From contig NZ_CP182343.1 in assembly GCF_048571125.1 (NCBI RefSeq), forward strand, positions 2,914,001-2,978,000: a DNA stretch of 64,000 nucleotides. Direction: 5' to 3'. This document shows positions 24,189 through 32,272 of the stretch, piece by piece. Below the pieces are notes generated by a model that had not been told where the DNA came from, did no database searches, and saw only the letters and a list, made by a program, of their open reading frames with translations. Position 1 is the stretch's first letter, and each line of letters opens with the position of its first letter. The DNA is from Arcobacter siniprincipis (GTDB taxonomy: Bacteria; Campylobacterota; Campylobacteria; Campylobacterales; Arcobacteraceae). A program made the translations under genes and the position numbers.

Positions 24189-26078
24189 TTATCTTTTTAA
24201 TTTAAATACCCAAAATGAACCACCTTGAGAAACTGATTTAGTCAATTTGGCCATGTCACCACCCCATAAAGGAACAGCTCCACCATAACCACTAGCTAAA
24301 CCAATATATTGTTCTCCATCTTCTTCCCAAGTAATAGGGCAAGACACAATTCCTGAACCAGTTTGAAACTTCCATAATTCTTTTCCAGTTTTTGCATCAA
24401 ATGCTTTTACAAAACCTTCACCAGTTCCAGTAAATATTAATCCACCTTTTGTAGCTAAAACACCTGCCCATAAAGGAAGTTTTTCTTTATGTGACCAAAC
24501 AATTTTTCCTTTTACAGGATCAACTGCTCTTAATATACCAACATGATCAGGATACATTCTTTTTATCTTAAATCCTTGACCTAAATAAGCAGCACCTTTT
24601 TTATACTGTATTGGTGTTGTCCAATAGTCTTCTTTCCAATGATTTGCACCTAGATAAAATAGTCCAGTATCTTGACTATAAGCCATTGGATTCCAGTTTT
24701 TACCACCTAAGAAAGGAGGTGATACATGGATAACCTTACCTTTTTTCTCACCTTTTTTAGGTAAAGGTGGATATTGATTAATATCCACCGCTGGTCTTCC
24801 TGTTTTTTCATCAATATGACTTGCCCAAGTTATATTATCAACAAAAGGAAATGCTTTTACGAATCTTCTTGCTTGATCTTCTCTTTGTTTTTTAACTTTT
24901 GGCATTTCAGATCTATTAATTACATAAAAGAACCCATTTCTATCTGCATGAGCTGTAGCTTTAATTGTTTTACCATTATCAACATAATCAAATAAAACTA
25001 ATTCATTATTACCTGAAAAATCCCAACCATCATTTGGTGTATGTTGATAAAACCATTTTATATCTCCAGTACTTGGGTCAATACCAATTTGTCCTGAGGT
25101 ATATAAACTATCCCAATCTCTTGGATCTCCACCATCTGCTGTTCTTTCCCAAGTATTCCATGGTCCAGGATTACCTGTTCCTATTATAATAGTATTTGTT
25201 TCTAAATCATAACTAGCACTTTGCCAAGGAGCACCACCACCATGACTCCACGCAGTTTTTTTACCAGTTTTATTTTTAGGGTCATTTGGCCAAGTTGGTG
25301 CTTTTGGATCTCCAGAAGGAGTTGATTTTTTACCATTTAGTTTTCCATAATGCCCTTCAACTAACGGTCTCATCCAAATTTCTTTCCCAGTATCAGGATC
25401 TAAGGCAAATAATTTACCTATTACTCCAAATTCATCCCCTGAAGAACCATGAATTAAAAGAACTTTCCCTGTTTTTTTATCTTTTACTATTGTTGGTGCA
25501 CCAGTCATTGTATAACCATCTTGGTAACCTTTATTTGGTCTATCTTCATAACCAAATCTTTTCTTCCAAACAACTTTTCCTGTATTTTTATTTAGAGCAA
25601 CAATTCCAGCATCTAATGTTCCAAAAAATACTTTATCTCCAAATATTGCAGCACCTCTATTAACCACATCACAACAAGGTCTAATATCTGGTGGCAATCG
25701 ATGATTGTATGCCCAAATTCTTTTACCAGTTTTTGCATCTAAGGCAATAATTCTTGAATAAGAACCTGTAACATAAATAATACCATCATAAACTAAAGCC
25801 TGTGATTCTTGACCTCTTTGTTTTTCTCCACCAAATGAATAGCTCCAAACAGGCACTAAGTCTTTAACAGTATCAGTATTCACTTGTGTAAGTTTAGAAT
25901 ACCTTTGTGCTTTTGGTCCCATACCATAACCTAAAACATCCTTAGGTGTATCTTGGTCATTAATAATATCTTTCCAAGTAACCTTGCTAGTTTTAGCATC
26001 TGCCAAAGTATATTGGAATCCAATGCAACTTAAAAAAGCGATTAATGCTATTTTCTTTAAAAAATGATTATTCATCAT
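24189..26078 (-). CDS. exaA: PQQ-dependent alcohol dehydrogenase (ExaA/PedE type, calcium form)
   Basis: Periplasmic quinoprotein of 629 residues that oxidises alcohols such as ethanol and passes electrons to cytochrome c-550. A signal peptide (about 1-26) precedes an eight-bladed propeller with repeated W-docking segments (for example AFDAKTGKELWKF). It has the adjacent cysteine pair RPCCDVV (135-136) that forms the disulfide over PQQ, and GNPGPWNTWERTADGG, matching ExaA/PedE rather than methanol dehydrogenases. The putative catalytic Asp 334 in IGIDPSTG is followed two residues later by Ser; lanthanide enzymes carry Asp there, so a calcium enzyme is predicted. Its promoter shares an element with the cytochrome and aldehyde dehydrogenase genes. 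Confidence 0.93.
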   Translation of the reverse strand: MMNNHFLKKIALIAFLSCIGFQYTLADAKTSKVTWKDIINDQDTPKDVLGYGMGPKAQRYSKLTQVNTDTVKDLVPVWSYSFGGEKQRGQESQALVYDGIIYVTGSYSRIIALDAKTGKRIWAYNHRLPPDIRPCCDVVNRGAAIFGDKVFFGTLDAGIVALNKNTGKVVWKKRFGYEDRPNKGYQDGYTMTGAPTIVKDKKTGKVLLIHGSSGDEFGVIGKLFALDPDTGKEIWMRPLVEGHYGKLNGKKSTPSGDPKAPTWPNDPKNKTGKKTAWSHGGGAPWQSASYDLETNTIIIGTGNPGPWNTWERTADGGDPRDWDSLYTSGQIGIDPSTGDIKWFYQHTPNDGWDFSGNNELVLFDYVDNGKTIKATAHADRNGFFYVINRSEMPKVKKQREDQARRFVKAFPFVDNITWASHIDEKTGRPAVDINQYPPLPKKGEKKGKVIHVSPPFLGGKNWNPMAYSQDTGLFYLGANHWKEDYWTTPIQYKKGAAYLGQGFKIKRMYPDHVGILRAVDPVKGKIVWSHKEKLPLWAGVLATKGGLIFTGTGEGFVKAFDAKTGKELWKFQTGSGIVSCPITWEEDGEQYIGLASGYGGAVPLWGGDMAKLTKSVSQGGSFWVFKLKR

Positions 26079-26157
26079 TATCCCTCCCCTTCTAATATAA
26101 ACTTACTTTTTAAATCAATTAATAAGATTACTAATTCATCAAAAAAATAATTCCATA

Positions 26158-26190
26158 ATCTTAGTACACATTTATAGCTTGAATTTAGCC
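26158..26190 (-). promoter_or_regulatory. PQQ dehydrogenase promoter with GGCTAAA/AGCTATA pair
   Basis: On the minus strand GGCTAAA (26190-26184), 4 bases, AGCTATA (26179-26173), 9 bases, then TAAGAT (26163-26158) as -10. Orientation and spacing are the same as at the cytochrome and aldehyde dehydrogenase promoters. Confidence 0.75.
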
Positions 26191-26307
26191 ATCACATAAT
26201 TATTCTAAAATAAACCATTTTATGGAATATAATTATATTTCTAAATTATAAATTAAATTTAATAGTTCCAAAAACATACTTTCTTAGCAATTTTATAGAT
26301 AATTAAG

Positions 26308-26340
26308 GGCTATAATGAAGCTATAATCCAATGATATACT
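26308..26340 (+). promoter_or_regulatory. Cytochrome c-550 promoter with GGCTATA/AGCTATA pair
   Basis: GGCTATA (26308-26314), 4 bases, AGCTATA (26319-26325), 9 bases, then TATACT (26335-26340) as -10. Transcription would start about 22 bases before the ATG at 26369. It is divergent from the matching promoter of the PQQ dehydrogenase. Confidence 0.8.
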
Positions 26341-26368
26341 TTCACAAATTAATTATTAAGGGGAAGAC

Positions 26369-26776
26369 ATGTCTATAATTAAAAAGACAACATGTGTTTT
26401 ATTAACTGTTACAACTTTAGCCTTTTCTCATGGAGATATGGCACCACAAAAAGTTGATACACAAGGATTATCAGAAGTAAAAGATGATGTATTTAAAAAT
26501 CCATTTTCAGGTAACAAGTTAGCAATAGAAGTTGGGGCAACTGCATTTAATCAAAATTGTGCACGATGTCATGGATTAGAAGCAAAATCAGGAGGAATTG
26601 CACCTGACTTAAGACTTTTAACTGATGGAGATGATGAATATTTCTTAGGTATGGTTAGAGCAGGAGCTGTTAGAAATGGAAATGTATACATGCCACCTTT
26701 TCCAGATGACATAATACCTAACTCAGCACTATGGGCTATATATAGCTGGTTGGAAACACTTCCAGAAGAAGACTAA
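26369..26776 (+). CDS. pedF: Cytochrome c-550, PedF type
   Basis: Periplasmic single-heme cytochrome of 135 residues, the electron acceptor of PQQ alcohol dehydrogenases. A signal peptide (about 1-19) is followed by SHGDMAPQKVDT, the heme site NCARCH (Cys 64, Cys 67, His 68), GLEAKSGGIAPDLR and VYMPPF, whose Met should be the second heme ligand. These match the PedF family throughout. Ribosome site AAGGGGAAG. It is divergent from the dehydrogenase gene and may be co-transcribed with the three genes that follow. Confidence 0.93.
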   Translation: MSIIKKTTCVLLTVTTLAFSHGDMAPQKVDTQGLSEVKDDVFKNPFSGNKLAIEVGATAFNQNCARCHGLEAKSGGIAPDLRLLTDGDDEYFLGMVRAGAVRNGNVYMPPFPDDIIPNSALWAIYSWLETLPEED

Positions 26777-26819
26777 TTGTCTTCTTCTTAAATAGAAACA
26801 AATATAATTAGGATATAAA

Positions 26820-27281
26820 ATGTATAAACAGCTATTTATAATCTTAATATTCTCAATAAGTTTATATGGAAGCTTTATTGTATATGAAGACAAAAATATA
26901 TTTACTATTAAACTTGAAAATAAAAAATTTGAAGACTTATTAATTAACTTAAAAAGTGAAATATCCTATCAAGGATATATAATAATAAATGAACTTAATT
27001 TGGCAAAGTCAATAAACAATCTTGCAAAAGCTTTAAAAAAAAATAATCCCCTCGAAAAAGGTACAAATTTATTAATTTGTAAAAGAAGTTTTGCCTTAAA
27101 AATGATTGAGGAAAATATTCATAATATTACATATTGTCCTCTTTCAATCTCAATATATAAAAAAAATACCTATTTATACATCTCATATAAAAAATTTAAT
27201 AGTTTTGAAAAAGCTAATAATATTTCAATAATAATCAATAATAAATTAAAAGATTTAATTTTAAGAAGCTTAGATAATTAA
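26820..27281 (+). CDS. DUF302 domain protein, exported
   Basis: A 153-residue protein with a signal peptide (about 1-17) and one DUF302-like domain: GYIIINELNLAKSINNLAKAL, the central LLICKRSFALKMI and the CPLSISIY segment. The function of DUF302 is not established. It sits 43 bases after the cytochrome gene and 23 before the SoxYZ-like gene, so it is probably part of the same periplasmic set. The family call rests on a few weak motifs. Confidence 0.7.
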   Translation: MYKQLFIILIFSISLYGSFIVYEDKNIFTIKLENKKFEDLLINLKSEISYQGYIIINELNLAKSINNLAKALKKNNPLEKGTNLLICKRSFALKMIEENIHNITYCPLSISIYKKNTYLYISYKKFNSFEKANNISIIINNKLKDLILRSLDN

Positions 27282-27304
27282 GAAGGTAAAAAAGGAATAA
27301 AATA

Positions 27305-28048
27305 ATGAAAAAATTTGTTTTTACAATTATATTTTTAATAGTAAATATTAATTTAGGTGCAGATGAGATAATTGATTCATCATCATTTTTAGATATTACT
27401 AAACCCATCATAGGAAAAAATAAATATGTCTTTGATAATAAAAATATCAAAATACAAGTTCCAAAGTTTGCTGATAATTCCTTGCAAGTTCCTATTTATA
27501 TTGATGCTTCAAAGATAATGAATGCAAAAAGAATGCTTATACTTGCAGATTATAATCCAATCCCCATAATAATAGATATGGATATAAAAGAGATACGTCC
27601 CGTATTCTCTACCAATATAAAAGTTGCCAATGAGACACCACTAAGAATATTGGTTCTTGATGATAAAAATATATGGCATGTAAATAATGCACTTATTAAA
27701 AGTTTAGGTGGAGGTTGTGATGTTTCAAGTCTTGCATCAAAAGATAAATCATTTGCAAAAAAATTAGGTATAACAAAAGGAAAGATATTTATAAAAAAAA
27801 ATAATAATAATAAAAGAATTAAAGCTTCAATCTTTCATCCCATGGAAACAGGTTTAATATTTGGTAGCTTAGAATTTTATATAGAAAGAATCACAATCCA
27901 AGATTCAAATAAAATATTATCAACAATCAAAACAACTTCTGCAATTAGTGAAAATCCTAGATTTATTTTTGAGATAAATAAGAAAGTAAAAAATCTAAAT
28001 ATTCATTTCTTTGATAATGAAGGAAACGATTTTAAACTGGAATTATAA
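27305..28048 (+). CDS. Quinoprotein dehydrogenase-associated SoxYZ-like carrier protein
   Basis: Periplasmic protein of 247 residues with a signal peptide (about 1-18). The first half resembles SoxY and ends in GGGCDVSSL (around residue 138), with a cysteine like the swinging-arm cysteine of SoxY; the second half resembles SoxZ (HPMETG, then a beta-rich domain). Fused SoxYZ-like proteins of this kind occur near PQQ dehydrogenase genes, where the carried group is unknown. No thiosulfate-oxidation gene is nearby, so a classical Sox role is unlikely. It overlaps the metallohydrolase gene by one base. Confidence 0.85.
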   Translation: MKKFVFTIIFLIVNINLGADEIIDSSSFLDITKPIIGKNKYVFDNKNIKIQVPKFADNSLQVPIYIDASKIMNAKRMLILADYNPIPIIIDMDIKEIRPVFSTNIKVANETPLRILVLDDKNIWHVNNALIKSLGGGCDVSSLASKDKSFAKKLGITKGKIFIKKNNNNKRIKASIFHPMETGLIFGSLEFYIERITIQDSNKILSTIKTTSAISENPRFIFEINKKVKNLNIHFFDNEGNDFKLEL

Positions 28049-28971
28049 TGAAATATTTTTATATATTTATTTTTTATTCAACATTCTTATATTCTACTAG
28101 TTTTAATTTTGAACTAAAAGCCATAAAACTATCTACCAATAGTTACTATTTTTATGGAAAAGAGGAGTATTTTTCTGTTAAAAATGGTGGAGATATTTCA
28201 AATACTGCTTTTATTATCACAAAAAATAGTGTTATCTTAATAGATACTGGTAGTTCATATGAGTATGGAGAAGAAGTAAAAAAGAAAATAGAACAAATCA
28301 CAAATAAGCCAATAAAATATGTAATCAATACTCACCACCATCCTGATCATTTTTTAGGCAATAATGCTTTTTCTAATAGTGAAATCTTTTCAACAGAGTT
28401 TACTAAAAAAGAAATAGAGCAAAATGGAGATTTGTATATAGCAAATCTAAATAATCTAGTGCAAGGTGCTATGAATGGTACTAAAATAAAAGTTCCAAAT
28501 GAAATACTAAAATCAAATGAGTTAAATCTAGATGGATATAAATTAAAACTTTTTTATTTAGATGGTCATACAAAAAGTGATTTAGTAATTTATGATGAAA
28601 ATACTAAAATTCTTTATGCATCAGATTTAGTTTTTAATAAAAGAACCCTTGCTACACCACATGCAAATATTCCAGATTGGATAAAATCCCTAGAAAAATT
28701 AAAAAAAATAGACTATAAAATCTTAGTCCCAGGACATGGGAAAATTGATAGGACTAAAAATGCTATAAATGAAGATATAGCTTATTTACACTATTTAGAT
28801 AATACCTTAAAAAATAGTGCTAGACATGGTTTTGATATCTTTGAAATTCTTGCTAGACCAATTCCTAAAGAGTTTAAAAGTTTTACAATGTTTAAAGAAG
28901 AGTTTGAAAGAAGTATTATAAATCTTTATCCAAAATATGAAAAAAGAAGAATGAAAAATTATCAAGAATAG
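28048..28971 (+). CDS. Quinoprotein-associated zinc metallohydrolase (beta-lactamase fold)
   Basis: A 307-residue exported protein (signal peptide about 1-17) with the metal-binding motif THHHPDHFLG (His 96, His 98, Asp 100, His 101), the later LDGHTKSDLVI and LYASDLVF, and LVPGHGK, all as in the glyoxalase II-like hydrolase fold. Proteins of this type occur beside SoxYZ-like carriers in PQQ dehydrogenase regions; one possible role is to hydrolyse a carrier-bound thioester, but no substrate is known. It is the last gene of the plus-strand set and is followed by a terminator. Confidence 0.87.
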   Translation: MKYFYIFIFYSTFLYSTSFNFELKAIKLSTNSYYFYGKEEYFSVKNGGDISNTAFIITKNSVILIDTGSSYEYGEEVKKKIEQITNKPIKYVINTHHHPDHFLGNNAFSNSEIFSTEFTKKEIEQNGDLYIANLNNLVQGAMNGTKIKVPNEILKSNELNLDGYKLKLFYLDGHTKSDLVIYDENTKILYASDLVFNKRTLATPHANIPDWIKSLEKLKKIDYKILVPGHGKIDRTKNAINEDIAYLHYLDNTLKNSARHGFDIFEILARPIPKEFKSFTMFKEEFERSIINLYPKYEKRRMKNYQE

Positions 28972-28988
28972 CTAAAAAAGCTATTTTT
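28967..28988 (+). terminator. Terminator after the metallohydrolase gene
   Basis: AATAGCT and AGCTATT form a 7-bp stem with a 5-base A loop, followed by TTTGATTTTG. It overlaps the stop of the convergent pepA gene. Confidence 0.75.
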
Positions 28989-30393
28989 GATTTTGCATAA
29001 ACTCTAAAAGAAGTCTAACCCCTGCTCCACTTGCTCCGTAAGGATTATAACCCCATACTTTTTCTCTATAAGCAGCTCCTGCTATATCAAAATGAAGCCA
29101 TTTGTTTTTATTCTCATCTTTTATAAAATTATCTAAAAATAGTGCAGCAGTTATTGCTCCTCCAGCTTTTGAGCCAACTGAGTTTACAATATCAGCCACA
29201 CCACTTTTTATCATAGGTGGTAAATATCTATTAAATGGTAAAAATCCAACTAATTCCCCTGATTTATCTGAGGCTTTATTGATTTTCTCTTTTAGTTTTT
29301 TGTTATGTCCCATTACACCAGTTGTATATTCTCCCAAAGCTATAATACAAGCACCTGTCAATGTTGCTAAATCAAAGATATAATCTATATCTTTAATCTC
29401 ATCTTGGGCATAACATAAACAATCAGCAAGTACAAGTCTTCCTTCCGCATCTGTATTTCTCACTTCTATAGTTTTACCATTACGAGCTACTAATACATCA
29501 TCTGGTTTATAAGCATCTCCTCCAATCATATTTTCAACAGCACCTAAGATTCCATGAACTTCATATTCACAAGCAATAGCATTTAAAGAGTTCATTACTC
29601 CTAAAACAGCACTTGCTCCACTTTTATCACATTTCATAGAGACCATACCCTCACCTGATTTTAAACTCAAGCCTCCACAATCATAAGTTAAACCTTTTCC
29701 CACAAGAACAATTTTTCCCTTTGGATTTTTGGGTTTATATGTTAAATGTATAAGTTGGCTTTCATGTCTTGAAGCACGACCTACTGCTAACATAGCATTC
29801 ATCCCATGCTTTTCTAAATACTCTTCACCTTGAATTTTGCACTCTAAGCCATTTGCAAAAGATATTTCTTTTGCCTTTTCGGCCATTGTTATTGGAGTAA
29901 AATCTTCAGGTGTAGTATTAACAATATTTCGAACCAAGTTTACACTTTCACAAATAGCTATTGTTTCATTTAACTCATTTTGTAAATCAGTTTTTTTGTG
30001 TTTTGAATCTTTGTTATCAATAAAAACATTTAACTCTTTTTCTTCTTTTTTTGATTTATATTTATCAAAAGAATATGCTCCTAAAACTAAACCTTCTACG
30101 ATATTTTTTAGATTTAATTCCTTATCTTTATTTACAAGGGAGATTTTTACATTTTTATATTTTGTTTTTAAAATAGCTTTTATAGCATTTGAAAAAGCGA
30201 TTTTTAGATCTTCACCTTTTAGTTTGTTTGTACCAACATATAACTTTTTCCCATGAAATAGAACTTCACCTTCATTTGCATTGAAACCACTTTGTTTTAA
30301 TAACTCTTTTTCTTCTTTTTTGCACTCTTTTAAACTTTTTAAAATAACAATCTCTATATCAAATTTTTCTATTTCTTTTAATTTTATTTTCAT
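28981..30393 (-). CDS. pepA: Leucyl aminopeptidase, M17 family
   Basis: Cytoplasmic two-metal aminopeptidase of 470 residues that trims N-terminal residues from peptides. The catalytic domain shows VGKGLTYDCGGLSLK, MKCDKSGASAVLGV and the family signature NTDAEGRLVLADCL, plus GVADIVNSVGSKAGGAITAA near the end. The N-terminal domain (about 1-130) is poorly conserved, as usual. Its start overlaps the stop of the YitT gene by 4 bases. It adjoins the alcohol oxidation region but belongs to the opposite strand and looks like a core gene. Confidence 0.95.
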   Translation of the reverse strand: MKIKLKEIEKFDIEIVILKSLKECKKEEKELLKQSGFNANEGEVLFHGKKLYVGTNKLKGEDLKIAFSNAIKAILKTKYKNVKISLVNKDKELNLKNIVEGLVLGAYSFDKYKSKKEEKELNVFIDNKDSKHKKTDLQNELNETIAICESVNLVRNIVNTTPEDFTPITMAEKAKEISFANGLECKIQGEEYLEKHGMNAMLAVGRASRHESQLIHLTYKPKNPKGKIVLVGKGLTYDCGGLSLKSGEGMVSMKCDKSGASAVLGVMNSLNAIACEYEVHGILGAVENMIGGDAYKPDDVLVARNGKTIEVRNTDAEGRLVLADCLCYAQDEIKDIDYIFDLATLTGACIIALGEYTTGVMGHNKKLKEKINKASDKSGELVGFLPFNRYLPPMIKSGVADIVNSVGSKAGGAITAALFLDNFIKDENKNKWLHFDIAGAAYREKVWGYNPYGASGAGVRLLLEFMQNQK

Positions 30394-31235
30394 ATTTTAG
30401 TTCCTCTTCCTAGTATTTCAGAAGCTTCTGAAATGATTAAAAATGCTTCTGGGTCATGCTTTGAAATAATATCTCTTAATAATTGTATTTTATTTGTTTC
30501 AACAGCTACAAAGATTATATTCTTATCTTGCCCTTTATGTAAACCAACTCCTGTAATCACAGCTCCATGCTCTTCAATTCTTTCTCTTATGTGTACAGTT
30601 AAATCTTCAACCTTATTTGAGATTATATGAACAACTTTTTTAGATGGTCTTCCTGTTAATACCATATCAACAATTTTTGAAGTAATATAAACTCCAATAA
30701 GACTATAAAATGATTTTTTAATATCTCCATATACAAATATTGAACTAATCAAAATCACTGCATCTTGAGCTAATAATATTTCAGATACTTTAAACTTCGT
30801 TTTTGAAGCTATTAATTCTCCTGAAATAGAAGTACTACCTGTTGATGATTTACCTTTTATGATAAATCCAACCCCTAGACCAACAAATATACCACCAAAT
30901 ATAGCTCCCAAAAGAATATCATTTACTAAAGGTTTTAATTCTAAAACTTCTTTAAAAAAATCTGTAAAGAATGAAAGTAATAACATTGTAATTAGTGTTT
31001 TAATCGTATATTTTTTACCATAATAAATATATCCCACAATTATAAAAGGAGCACTGACAAGTATAATATATGTACCTAAAGTAAGATTAGGAAATACATA
31101 ATGAACAAGTAAAGCAATACCTATCCCTCCACCTGTTATTATCTCATTTGGAGATAATAAAGTTACAGCACCAAAAGACAAAGACATAGTTCCTAATAAA
31201 ACATATAAATAGTTTAACAAATCTTTTTTCTTCAT
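30390..31235 (-). CDS. YitT family membrane protein
   Basis: Inner-membrane protein of 281 residues with five or six helices in the first 200 residues and a C-terminal DUF2179 domain (VHIISNKVEDLTVHIRERI, GVGLHKGQDKNIIFVAVE). The first helix region contains the family segment SPNEIITGGGIGIALL. The function is not established. The gene runs into pepA with an ATGA overlap. Confidence 0.9.
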   Translation of the reverse strand: MKKKDLLNYLYVLLGTMSLSFGAVTLLSPNEIITGGGIGIALLVHYVFPNLTLGTYIILVSAPFIIVGYIYYGKKYTIKTLITMLLLSFFTDFFKEVLELKPLVNDILLGAIFGGIFVGLGVGFIIKGKSSTGSTSISGELIASKTKFKVSEILLAQDAVILISSIFVYGDIKKSFYSLIGVYITSKIVDMVLTGRPSKKVVHIISNKVEDLTVHIRERIEEHGAVITGVGLHKGQDKNIIFVAVETNKIQLLRDIISKHDPEAFLIISEASEILGRGTKI

Positions 31236-31288
31236 ATTTTCCCTAGTATAAATTTTTGCGATTATACCAATTTTATATTAAGTACTAT

Positions 31289-32167
31289 TTATACATATGT
31301 AATAGGTAAATAATAATCTAAAATAAATTTTTCATCATCTTCTAAAAAATGGTTCTTTTCATATATTGAATAAGAAGGTGCTGTTTTAGTCTCATAACCA
31401 CTATTTAATAACCAAGTGTGATAAAGCCATCGCATAAATTTTAAAGTATCTCCAGAAAAACCTTCTAAGTGAAATTTTGCATATATCCCATCTGGAATTA
31501 AAAATGTTGGAAGAGAAGAATCTTCTATTTCAACCTCATCTTCTAAAACTATACAAGCTATATATTGACACTTATCAAGGGGTGTAATTACTGGATTATC
31601 GTGATGAATACCTATTTGTTTATAATTTTTTATATTTTTTGTAAGTGTCCAAGTATAAAGTTTTTGCCAAATATTTTTTATACTATTATCATAACCTTCA
31701 TGTCTTATATAATAAGCTCTTAATTTGGGCATTTTTACAATTTTTGCTTCAATATTAAATTCAGGAATATTTAAATCCAAAGAATCAATTGAATCTTTTA
31801 AAATCTCTTTAGAGTACTCTTTATAACCATCATTTTTCCACTTCTTAGGAGTACAATTAAATCTTTGTTTAAATGCTCTTATAAAAGAAGTTTGTGAGCT
31901 ATATCCACACATAGAAGCTATTTGGGTAATAGTTGAGTACTTATTTGTAATAAGTAAAGTAGAAGCCTTTTGTAATCTTATTGATTTAATTGCTTCATAA
32001 ATATTTTTCCCAAACTCTTCTTTAAATATACGGTGCATATGAAATTTACTTATATTTAAATCCATACTTAGGGTATCTATATTTATATCGGTATCAATAT
32101 ATTTGTAAATATAGTACATAATGTAATTAGTGATTTTTGCTCGTTTTTCTAAAGTCTCTTTTTTCAT
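31289..32167 (-). CDS. AraC-family regulator with GyrI-like effector domain
   Basis: A 292-residue regulator. Two helix-turn-helix motifs span about 20-115 (LSMDLNISKFHMHRIFKEEF and ITQIASMCGYSSQTSFIRAFK), followed by a GyrI-like small-molecule domain (about 140-290; YYIRHEGYDNSI, HLEGFSGDTLKFMRWLY). Such proteins often sense drugs or amphipathic compounds. It is divergent from the aminotransferase gene at 32273, a possible target. Confidence 0.92.
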   Translation of the reverse strand: MKKETLEKRAKITNYIMYYIYKYIDTDINIDTLSMDLNISKFHMHRIFKEEFGKNIYEAIKSIRLQKASTLLITNKYSTITQIASMCGYSSQTSFIRAFKQRFNCTPKKWKNDGYKEYSKEILKDSIDSLDLNIPEFNIEAKIVKMPKLRAYYIRHEGYDNSIKNIWQKLYTWTLTKNIKNYKQIGIHHDNPVITPLDKCQYIACIVLEDEVEIEDSSLPTFLIPDGIYAKFHLEGFSGDTLKFMRWLYHTWLLNSGYETKTAPSYSIYEKNHFLEDDEKFILDYYLPITYV

Positions 32168-32272
32168 AAAATATTATATTATATTTTTAGCAAGAATAGA
32201 TAGTTTTTATAGCAAAAAGTGTAAAGAATAAAAAATTTTATTCATATATCATTTCACTAAAAAGAGGATTAA

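Noticed and set aside
25286..25663. 125-codon plus-strand frame inside the PQQ dehydrogenase gene
   Set aside because: Leucine-rich antisense shadow of a well supported gene.
28981..30393. Leucyl aminopeptidase as the missing PQQ peptidase
   Set aside because: It is a standard M17 core enzyme on an operon with YitT; PqqF-type proteases are M16. Nearness alone is not evidence.
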